From Planctomycetota bacterium (GTDB taxonomy: Bacteria; Planctomycetota; UBA8742; SKZP01), in the NCBI GenBank assembly GCA_007127275.1, contig SKZP01000574.1:1-11569 (forward strand): a stretch of DNA of 11,569 nucleotides, given 5' to 3'. Numbering within the stretch: the stretch's first letter is position 1; each line of letters starts with the position of its first letter. Under the pieces are notes generated by a model. It had not been told where the DNA came from. It searched no databases and was given only the letters and a program-made list of their open reading frames with translations. The translations under genes were made by a program, and so were the position numbers. Shown here piece after piece: positions 1 to 5,185 of the stretch.

Positions 1-155
1 ACTCCGCAATAACGTGATGCTTCTCGTGGGTTTGACGTTCAGCGCCGAAGCGACACGCACACACAGGCAATCTTCGCCCTTGCGGATTCCGTCCCACCTT
101 TTCTCAAGAGCGCGACCGCGACAAGCACTGTCCCGTTGCCTTGCCGGTTTGCGTC

Positions 156-160
156 AGGAG
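156..160 (+). promoter_or_regulatory. Ribosome binding site of tatA
   Basis: AGGAG lies 10 nt before the ATG at 171. It supports that codon over the in-frame TTG at 141, which has no comparable purine-rich sequence. Confidence 0.6.
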
Positions 161-170
161 TGCCCAAGTG

Positions 171-533
171 ATGACCACCAGCATGCTAGTTACGAGCCCC
201 GTTTTCGCTTGGTTCGGCGGCGCTCCCGGATTCTGGGAGATCATGCTGATCCTCGCGCTGATGCTGCTTCTGTTCGGCAAGCGCCTTCCCGAGGTGGGCC
301 GTTCGCTGGGCCGAGGCCTGGTCGAGTTCAAGAAGGGGATCAAGGGAATTGAGGACGAGGTGAACGCCGTCGACGTCGAAGTCGTGCGCGACAAGAACCA
401 AAAGTCGGGCGAGCAACAGCAACAGCAAGAAAACCGTTCGCTTCCCCAAAGCGGAGAGCAGCCCACCACCCCGACCTCCGCCGGTGCCGCGCAGCCGGAA
501 AAGCAGCAAGAGGAAGTCAGCAAGTCGGCGTAA
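171..533 (+). CDS. tatA: Sec-independent protein translocase subunit TatA/E family
   Basis: This is a 120-residue protein of the TatA/TatE/Hcf106 family, the pore-forming subunit of the twin-arginine system that exports folded proteins across the inner membrane. Residues 22-35 form the single membrane helix (WEIMLILALMLLLF). The family hinge and amphipathic helix follow: FGKRLPEVGRSLGRGL at 35-50, then EFKKGIKG. The remaining half is polar and Gln/Glu/Pro-rich, with a QQQQQ run near residues 83-87, and is probably disordered, as in many TatA tails. The ATG at 171 is preferred because AGGAG at 156-160 sits 10 nt upstream; an upstream TTG at 141 and an ATG at 183 are weaker alternatives. The N-terminus before the helix is about 15 residues longer than the shortest TatA proteins. 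No tatB or tatC lies in the window, and the gene converges on ccmB. A TatB role cannot be fully excluded, but the short hinge and LPE motif favour TatA. Confidence 0.92.
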   Translation: MTTSMLVTSPVFAWFGGAPGFWEIMLILALMLLLFGKRLPEVGRSLGRGLVEFKKGIKGIEDEVNAVDVEVVRDKNQKSGEQQQQQENRSLPQSGEQPTTPTSAGAAQPEKQQEEVSKSA

Positions 534-601
534 AGAACCCAGATCTGCGGGACATGACGCCTACAGTGGCATCAGATGACGTTGAAGACGCGCACGCATA
601 A

Positions 602-627
602 GCCTCACGGGTCGCGACCTGTGGGGC
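602..627. repeat. Palindromic hairpin, divergent member of the repeat family
   Basis: Two 13-nt arms, GCCTCACGGGTCG and CGACCTGTGGGGC, pair along their whole length with only two G-T wobble positions, centred on GGTCGCGACC. The outer part (CCTCACGGG / CTGTGGGG) resembles the CCCACGGGC / GCCTGTGGG core of the other intergenic repeats, but the gaa loop is absent. It lies about 70 bp after the tatA stop and could act in 3'-end formation, although no T tract follows. Confidence 0.6.
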
Positions 628-734
628 CGTTAGCGAGCATTTGTGATGCCGCGCCACGCGCGACCCGCGTTTCCGGATACGGGGGCATCCCAGTTTTCCC
701 GCGTCGCACGCTCTAACCGGTAGCCGTTTGGAAT

Positions 735-836
735 GCGGAACAAGCCCACGAGCTTCGCCCGTGGGTCGAACCTGCGTAAACGGGTGGGGGCCCCGGGCGA
801 AGCCTGTGGGCTTGAATAACGGATCACATTGGGCTA
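735..836. repeat. Composite inverted-repeat element, copy 1
   Basis: Two palindromic units lie in opposite orientation. The first (741-770, minus orientation) has CCCACG at 745-750 and CGTGGG at 760-765 around a short loop, followed by TCGAACC. The second (791-813, plus orientation) reads CCCCGGGCGAAGCCTGTGGG followed by CTTG. The outer tails are also inverted relatives: GGAACAAGCCC on the left and GGGCTTGAATAACGG on the right. The same layout, with a related spacer starting TCGAA and ending GGGGCC, recurs at 7583-7700. The layout resembles BIME/REP or small MITE-type elements; no transposase is nearby. Confidence 0.7.
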
Positions 837-1023
837 GCGGTTTAGACCCTACCTCAAGACTGGTGCGGCTGGCGAGACCGAGCGGACGGTCGCAGGGGTG
901 GGGCGGCGTGAAGCGAGCAGCAGAGGCGTGACCGTGCCCACGTCGAGCAGCGCAGCGTGCGCCAGCTCGCCCCTGCGGGCACGCCGCCGATCGAAGCCTG
1001 CAGGAGGAAACGTGAGGTAGGTT

Positions 1024-1791
1024 CTACTCTCGCAGCACCACGGGAAAGAGCAGGAAGCCCAGGCCGAGGTAAAGTACATCCAGCATCAACAAGAAAAGCA
1101 ACGACTGCAGAAAACCATGCCACGCACCCGGCAACAAAAATCCGGTCAGCGCCAGCGCCGTCGCCTCGGTCGCTGCGAGAAACAGCGGAATAAGCAACGG
1201 CAACAACAACACCGGCAGCAGTACCTCGCGTGCCCGCAACGAAGAAGTTAGCGCCGCGACGACCAGACCCAGAGCAACGTGACCGAGTGTGGCCACCAAA
1301 GCAACGAGCAGAATCCAGGCGAGCGTGGCTACGGTAACTTCGAGGGCGAGAAGCACGACGAAGACCAGTAACGTTGCTGTGTGCGCAAACAGGGTGAAGG
1401 CAAGGGTCGCCAGCAACTTGGCCAGGAAAATCAAACACCAGTCCGCAGGAATGAGCAGCAGCGCATCCATGCCGCCGCCGCCGGCTTCCCGCTCGCGGGC
1501 GAAGGCGCGGCCGAGGCCGAGTGTGGTGGCAAAGGTAAAGGCGACCCAAATCAACCCGGCGACCTCGCCAGCTTGCAAACGCGCCGTCTGCGGCTGCTCC
1601 GCGGCAAGCCCGGGCAGCGAGGCGACGACATGCTCGGCAACGGTGAACGACAAGATTAGCGCGACAATCACCGCGAACAGCCCCGTGGCAAGCACGGTCT
1701 CCCGCGTGCGCCACTCCAGCCGCATCTCGCGCCAAAGCAACCCACGCAACGGCCGCGGCCGGTGTTCTCGCTTGGCGTCGTCCTCACTCAT
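1024..1791 (-). CDS. ccmB: CcmB-type heme exporter / cytochrome c maturation ABC permease
   Basis: This is a 255-residue inner-membrane protein of the CcmB family, the permease partner of the CcmA ATPase in system I cytochrome c maturation, where CcmAB drives release of holo-CcmE. A basic start (REMRLEWRTRET) precedes about six hydrophobic segments, the first at roughly residues 33-50. The family's cytoplasmic stretch is visible as FAREREAGGGGMDALLLIP, followed by the next membrane pair beginning near LAKLLATLAFTLF. The length is slightly above the usual ~220 residues because of the hydrophilic N-terminus. I chose the ATG at 1791; an in-frame GTG at 1830 would add 13 Arg-rich residues, and neither start has a good ribosome binding site. 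The gene stands alone: no ccmA, ccmC or ccmE is within the window and the upstream gene is 249 bp away. A generic ABC-2-type permease is the alternative assignment. Confidence 0.82.
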   Translation of the reverse strand: MSEDDAKREHRPRPLRGLLWREMRLEWRTRETVLATGLFAVIVALILSFTVAEHVVASLPGLAAEQPQTARLQAGEVAGLIWVAFTFATTLGLGRAFAREREAGGGGMDALLLIPADWCLIFLAKLLATLAFTLFAHTATLLVFVVLLALEVTVATLAWILLVALVATLGHVALGLVVAALTSSLRAREVLLPVLLLPLLIPLFLAATEATALALTGFLLPGAWHGFLQSLLFLLMLDVLYLGLGFLLFPVVLRE

Positions 1792-2040
1792 GCGCCGCGT
1801 CGTAGTCCGTTCAAACCGTTGAAACCTCACGACGCGCTAGTCGTACGTTGCGGTGCACGTTGCGTCCAGAAAGATACGCTCAAACCGAACCACGCCACCG
1901 AACGAGTGAAACCGAGGTCTTCCAAAAAAAACGGGTGAGTTGCGTCCGAGCGACACGCCAAAATGTTCGTGAGTTGCTCAGCATAAACGTCCCTCGACGC
2001 ACGGCCCCCCTTGTTTTTGTAGCCTCCAGCGGTGGGGCGC
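1792..2040. other. Intergenic region upstream of ccmB
   Basis: This 249-bp gap separates two minus-strand genes, so it probably holds the 3' end of the kinase transcript and the ccmB promoter. It has an A8 tract at 1924-1931 (T8 on the transcribed minus strand) preceded on that strand by only a weak, bulged stem. GTTGCG occurs three times (twice in 1850-1865, once near 1939). I could not assign a promoter with confidence. Confidence 0.45.
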
Positions 2041-2868
2041 CTACACGGCGCGCGGCTGCACGGGCAAGGACTTGCGCAAGGTGATTTCGTTTCCTGCGGG
2101 GTTGAACTCGACGGCGTCGCAGACTTGGCGCATCAGGTTGAGGCCGAGGCCGCCTAGCTTGCCCTGCGCTTCGCGGGCTGCCGCCTGGGCCAGTGCGGTG
2201 CTGCCGTTGGCCTCGGCGGCCTGTACCTCATTGTTTCGCCAGTCAAAGCCCTGGCCTTCGTCGGTGACGGTCAGCGAGACATACTCCTGGGCATGCTCGA
2301 AGCGTAACCGCACGACGCGGTCGCGGCGGGCCTTGTTTCCGTGCAACGCGGCGTTACCAATGGCTTCGCCGAACGCGGTCAACAAGTGAAACCGCTGCTC
2401 CTCGTCGAGCACGCCAACGCCGCTCAACCGCTCCTCCAACATGATGCGCGCCGTCTCGACGTTCTCGTCGGTGGTGGCGAAGGCCAAAGAAACTGTCTGC
2501 ACGCTCGGGTCCGCAGCGACCGCGGCAAGCTGCGCATCCAACGCCACGTTCAACGCCGTGACCTCGAACGGCTCAACCAGCACGGCTTCCCCGTCAATAC
2601 GCAAGCCGGACGGTTTGGCCGCTTCTTCCGGCAGCAGCAACACGACCCTGGTTTGCGCGGCACGCTCCTTGAGCTTGGCGAGCAATGCAAGTGCGTCGGA
2701 GAGCTGCGCGTCAAACACGGCAACTGAAAAGGCTCCGGAGAGAAGCGACTCGCGCATGGCCGTCTCCGGCCCCAGCTCAACGGCGTGGCCCACCGCGCGT
2801 AGTCGGCCGGCGACAATCTCCGCCAGCAAGTCGTCGGTGGCAGAATAAAAGTAGATGTCCTCGCCCAT
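2041..2868 (-). CDS. Anti-sigma-type serine kinase (HATPase_c_2) with N-terminal receiver-like domain
   Basis: This 275-residue cytoplasmic protein has two domains. Residues 1-110 look like a response-regulator receiver fold: acidic pair D12/D13, a candidate phospho-acceptor D53 at the end of a strand (SVAVFD), a hydrophobic strand VVLLLP near 75-80, and LVEPFEVTAL near 96-105. In true receivers the equivalent of that last motif is usually KPF; here Lys is replaced by Glu98, so the domain may be a pseudo-receiver. Residues about 125-270 are an RsbW/SpoIIAB-like GHKL ATPase. Its N box is FGEAIGNAALHGN with E167 and N171, its G1 box is DEGQGF at 202-207, and its G2 box is GGLGLNLM at 238-245. 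Such proteins phosphorylate anti-anti-sigma partners or bind sigma factors; no partner gene is present here. The ATG at 2868 starts the first strand of the fold; an upstream in-frame extension to 2988 adds a non-family hydrophobic tail and is rejected. Confidence 0.82.
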   Translation of the reverse strand: MGEDIYFYSATDDLLAEIVAGRLRAVGHAVELGPETAMRESLLSGAFSVAVFDAQLSDALALLAKLKERAAQTRVVLLLPEEAAKPSGLRIDGEAVLVEPFEVTALNVALDAQLAAVAADPSVQTVSLAFATTDENVETARIMLEERLSGVGVLDEEQRFHLLTAFGEAIGNAALHGNKARRDRVVRLRFEHAQEYVSLTVTDEGQGFDWRNNEVQAAEANGSTALAQAAAREAQGKLGGLGLNLMRQVCDAVEFNPAGNEITLRKSLPVQPRAV

Positions 2869-3401
2869 GGTCGGCCGTACCGTAGCGCAACCGCTGCGAA
2901 ACCGAATTTGGATGATGCCCACGCACACTAGCAGTACCAGAGCGGGCGCCTCGCGCCAAGCGACAATGACGCAGGCCGTACACCGCAAGCGGGGAGTTGA
3001 CCCTTGAGTGCACCGTCTGCGTGGGCTCCTGCGCGCAATTTGGGGAGGCAGCGTTGAACGGGTTCGCGCTCAATTCCTCCCGGCGACCTTGCCGAGCAGT
3101 GGTCGTGCCGCGTGTACGTGCACGAGCCGGTTCGCAAAACGAAGCCTCGTGGGTTCCGCCCATTTCTGGCTTCGACCCACGGGGGATTCGAGGCGGAGTA
3201 AGGTACGAATCTCGTTTGCGGGCCACTCCCAGTTCTGGTTTCGACCCACGGGCGAAGCCTGCGGGCTTTGCACTGTTGTTTCCACAACAGGGAGGCGCGC
3301 GGGGGGCACCTGAAGGTTGCGAATCCGCTGCGACAAGGCACAATCTCGCCGACACGTGGAATCCCCCGCGACGACGCCTTTGCCCGCATTCGAGTTCGAA
3401 G
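2869..3401. other. Divergent intergenic region with tandem repeats, no gene
   Basis: This 533-bp stretch lies between the divergently transcribed kinase and citrate synthase genes, so promoters for both should be here. Several long open frames cross it on both strands, including an extension of the citrate synthase frame back to 2997, but they only translate repeat DNA and GC-rich sequence. The recognisable content is the repeat pair at 3139-3268. I could not pick out a convincing -35/-10 pair for either gene. Confidence 0.6.
3139..3268. repeat. Tandem pair of family repeats upstream of citrate synthase
   Basis: A 21-bp block ending TTCGACCCACGGG occurs at 3163-3183 and again at 3232-3252, 69 bp apart, with 19 of 21 positions identical. 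The second copy continues into the full hairpin core CCCACGGGCGAAGCCTGCGGGCTT (3245-3268). The first copy is interrupted after CCCACGGGGG, and a stray right half, GAAGCCTCGTGGG, lies just before it near 3141-3153. The unit therefore appears to have duplicated in tandem and diverged. It has the same core as the elements at 735-836 and 7583-7700. Confidence 0.65.
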
Positions 3402-4544
3402 ATGATCGGCGCTACGCCCCAACCGCCTGCGGATGCAACCTACGGGCGCGGCCTCGAAGGCCTCGTTGCCGGGGAGACTGCCATCAGCCGCATTGAAGGA
3501 ACAAAGGGGGAGCTTTCCTACCGCGGCTACTCAGTCGACGAATTGGCCGCCGAGTGCAGTTTCGAAGAGGTCGCCTACCTGATCCTTTACGGCGACTTGC
3601 CGCAACGAGCGCAACTCGACCGCTTCGCCGCGCAATTGCGGCTTTGGCGGCGCCCCCCCCAGCAGGCGCTGGACGTCCTCGGGCTGTTGCCCCAGCAAGC
3701 GCCCATCCTCTCGACCTTCCGCACCGCCCTCGCCGTCGCGGCCATTCACGCGCCGGCGACCGGCGAGACTGGGCCGCCGAGCCGCGCCAGCCAGGAGACC
3801 CGAGTACCGCGGCTGCTCGGCTGGACGTTCGCGCTGGCGGCAGCCGCGGTGCGCCACCATTTCGACCACGCGCCACTAGAGCCGGCTGAGGACCTCGGGC
3901 TCGCCGCGAACTTTTTGTATCAGACCCTCGGGCACCGGCCGCGTAAAGAGGCGGTGCGCGCCTTCGAGGTCAGCCTGATTGTGCAGGCGGAGCATGACAT
4001 CCATGCCGCTGCTTTGGCTGCGTTGAGTGTCGCCTCGGCTGGCGGCTCCCTCGACGGCGCCGTCCTTGCCGGCGTCGGTGCACTCGGCGGCGCCCTGCAC
4101 GGCGGCGCGAACCGCCCGGCCTTCGAGATGCTACGTCGCTTCGCCACGCCGGAGGAGGCCCGCACCTGGGTCCGCGAACGGATTGCCGAGAAGTACCGCT
4201 TCCCCGGCTACGGCCACCGCGTCTACAAGACGCACGACCCGCGCGGCCGCGTCCTCTACCCCTTCGCCAAGGCGCTGCTTGAGCAAAGCGGCGAGCGAGG
4301 AAGGCGCCTGCTGGCGGTTCACGACGTCGTGCGCGACGAGATTGAGAGTGCGCTCGGCCCGAAGGGCATTTATGCCAACGTCGACGCCTTCACCGGACTC
4401 GTCTACCATCCCATTGGCTTGCCCAGCAGTGCGTTCACTCTACCGTTTTGCCTGGCCATCCAAGTCGGTTGGCTCGCCCACTGCCTCGAGTACCTCCCCG
4501 ACGGCCCGCCGTTGCAGCCGCGGACCATCTACGTCGGCCCATAA
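3402..4544 (+). CDS. Citrate synthase (citrate/2-methylcitrate synthase family)
   Basis: This 380-residue cytosolic enzyme condenses an acyl-CoA with oxaloacetate: acetyl-CoA to citrate at the entry to the TCA cycle, or possibly propionyl-CoA to 2-methylcitrate. The start of the fold is typical (GLEGLVAGETAISRIEG, then YRGYSVDELA). The catalytic triad of the family is in place: His233 in GALHGGANRP, His272 in PGYGHRVYKTHDPRG, and Asp328 in NVDAFTGLVYHP. The spacing matches the short, Bacillus-like type I form, and the length is normal for it. I chose the ATG at 3402 because homology begins within 20 residues of it and no start codon follows nearby; its ribosome binding site is weak. The open frame continues upstream to 2997 but that part is repeat DNA. 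Citrate and 2-methylcitrate synthases cannot be separated by eye, and no prpB or prpD is adjacent, so I favour citrate synthase and leave the symbol blank. Confidence 0.93.
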   Translation: MIGATPQPPADATYGRGLEGLVAGETAISRIEGTKGELSYRGYSVDELAAECSFEEVAYLILYGDLPQRAQLDRFAAQLRLWRRPPQQALDVLGLLPQQAPILSTFRTALAVAAIHAPATGETGPPSRASQETRVPRLLGWTFALAAAAVRHHFDHAPLEPAEDLGLAANFLYQTLGHRPRKEAVRAFEVSLIVQAEHDIHAAALAALSVASAGGSLDGAVLAGVGALGGALHGGANRPAFEMLRRFATPEEARTWVRERIAEKYRFPGYGHRVYKTHDPRGRVLYPFAKALLEQSGERGRRLLAVHDVVRDEIESALGPKGIYANVDAFTGLVYHPIGLPSSAFTLPFCLAIQVGWLAHCLEYLPDGPPLQPRTIYVGP

Positions 4545-4575
4545 AAAGGGTGACAACGAGTCGCGCACCCCTGAT

Positions 4576-4602
4576 AAGCCCACGGGCCGCGGCCGTGGGT
4601 TC
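4576..4602. repeat. Palindromic hairpin of the repeat family after citrate synthase
   Basis: CCCAC at 4579-4583 pairs with GTGGG at 4595-4599, and the interior GGCCGCGGCC (4585-4594) is itself a perfect palindrome, leaving one bulged G. AA and TT flank the arms. The hairpin sits 32 bp after the citrate synthase stop and faces the convergent yggU gene. It may help terminate or protect either transcript, although it lacks a following T run and so is not a classical intrinsic terminator. Confidence 0.65.
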
Positions 4603-4656
4603 CATTGCAAGTCATTTCCGCGTCGCAGCCCGTGAGCTTGGTAGAACGCCGAATTG

Positions 4657-4688
4657 CAATTGCGAAGGGATACAATTGCGAAGGGATA
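4657..4688. repeat. Perfect 16-bp tandem duplication
   Basis: CAATTGCGAAGGGATA occurs twice in immediate succession, at 4657-4672 and 4673-4688, with no mismatch. It lies in the convergent gap between citrate synthase and yggU. The identity suggests a recent slippage event; no function is evident. Confidence 0.85.
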
Positions 4689-4737
4689 TTAGGCGAGGTC
4701 CTCGACTTGTTCGTCAGCAAAATCCCGTGTTTGTTCG

Positions 4738-5052
4738 TCACCCAATGCCGGGCGGGTCGAGCAATGCGTTGCACAACTCTTCGGCCCCCGGAAACTCGGC
4801 ACGAATGGCGACACGCTTGTCGCGGCTTGCCTGGCCCGCCACGAGCGAGAGTTGCGAGGTGGAGATGCCAAGGTGCGCCGCGAGGAGTTTGCAGACGGCG
4901 TCGTTCGCCTTTCCCTTTTCCGGCGCTGCCGTCACGGCGAGCTTCAACGCCCCGTCGTGCGTTCCGAGCACGGCGTTTCGTTTCGCCTTGGGCTGTACGC
5001 GCACACGCACCAGCCATGCACCGTCTTCGCTCTGCGCCAGGTCCAGTGTCAT
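4738..5052 (-). CDS. yggU: DUF167 / YggU family protein
   Basis: This is a 104-residue small soluble protein of the widespread YggU (DUF167) family, whose biochemical function is not settled. The family core is clear: a strand with VRVRVQPKAKRNAV, the segment LKLAVTAAPEKGKAND (the conserved A-P-x-x-G-x-A-N signature), and a helix followed by LSLVAGQASRDKRV (the conserved G-x-x-S-R-x-K pattern). The length is typical (about 95-110). I chose the ATG at 5052 because a purine-rich ribosome binding site with GGAGG (5057-5061, minus strand) lies just upstream; an in-frame extension to 5097 adds 15 residues outside the family. The gene is convergent with citrate synthase and divergent from tex, 133 bp apart. 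In many Proteobacteria yggU sits beside yggT or proC; neither is present here. Confidence 0.9.
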   Translation of the reverse strand: MTLDLAQSEDGAWLVRVRVQPKAKRNAVLGTHDGALKLAVTAAPEKGKANDAVCKLLAAHLGISTSQLSLVAGQASRDKRVAIRAEFPGAEELCNALLDPPGIG

Positions 5053-5185
5053 GAGTCCTCCCCCTTCGCGTCGAACGTCTCGACGGGCCATTATCATAGA
5101 CCGGCCGGCGGTGACGTTGTATGGGTAACGACTCTCGAAGCCCGCCGCACTATGTTGGTTGTTTGAACGACAGGTTGATTGCGTT
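5053..5185. other. Divergent promoter region between yggU and tex
   Basis: This 133-bp gap must hold the promoters of both divergent genes. It contains AT-richer patches (ATTATCATAGA near 5092-5102, and TTGTATGGG near 5116) but no -10/-35 pair I would defend. Unlike the convergent gaps, it has no copy of the palindromic repeat. Confidence 0.4.
5057..5066 (-). promoter_or_regulatory. Ribosome binding site of yggU
   Basis: On the minus strand the sequence reads AAGGGGGAGG followed by ACTC and ATG. This strong Shine-Dalgarno match fixes the start at 5052 rather than at the upstream in-frame ATG codons (5097 and 5091). Confidence 0.65.

Larger units (their letters stand above)
534..1023. other. 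Intergenic region with hairpin repeats, no gene
   Basis: This 490-bp stretch separates the convergent tatA and ccmB genes. Its short open frames on both strands only translate repeat DNA and match nothing I recognise. It holds a hairpin at 602-627 and a composite inverted-repeat element at 735-836, annotated separately. The remainder, 840-1023, is GC-rich with no clear terminator (no stem followed by a T run) on either strand. It contains the only CGATCG hexamer I found in the window (about 986-991), a sequence otherwise strongly avoided here. Confidence 0.6.

Noticed and set aside
602..836. CRISPR array
   Set aside because: The repeats are few, in mixed orientation, of unequal spacing, internally palindromic and diverged; there is no regular spacer length and no cas gene.
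728..931. Short plus-strand open frame after tatA
   Set aside because: Its translation comes from the composite repeat (the peptide PRAKPVGL is a read-through of the hairpin core) and no ribosome binding site or family pattern is visible.
1924..1961. Intrinsic terminator of the kinase gene (T8 on the minus strand)
   Set aside because: The only stem (TTGCGT / ACGCCAA) is short, has a bulge, and is separated from the T tract by 8 nt, more than 60 bp from the stop codon. Too weak to annotate.
2997..3401. N-terminal extension of citrate synthase in the same open frame
   Set aside because: It starts from a non-ATG codon, translates repeat DNA (the 3139-3268 pair), and citrate synthase homology begins only after the ATG at 3402.
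2928..3422. Minus-strand gene in the kinase/citrate synthase gap
   Set aside because: The frame spans repeat DNA and overlaps both real gene starts; its translation shows no recognisable fold or start signal.
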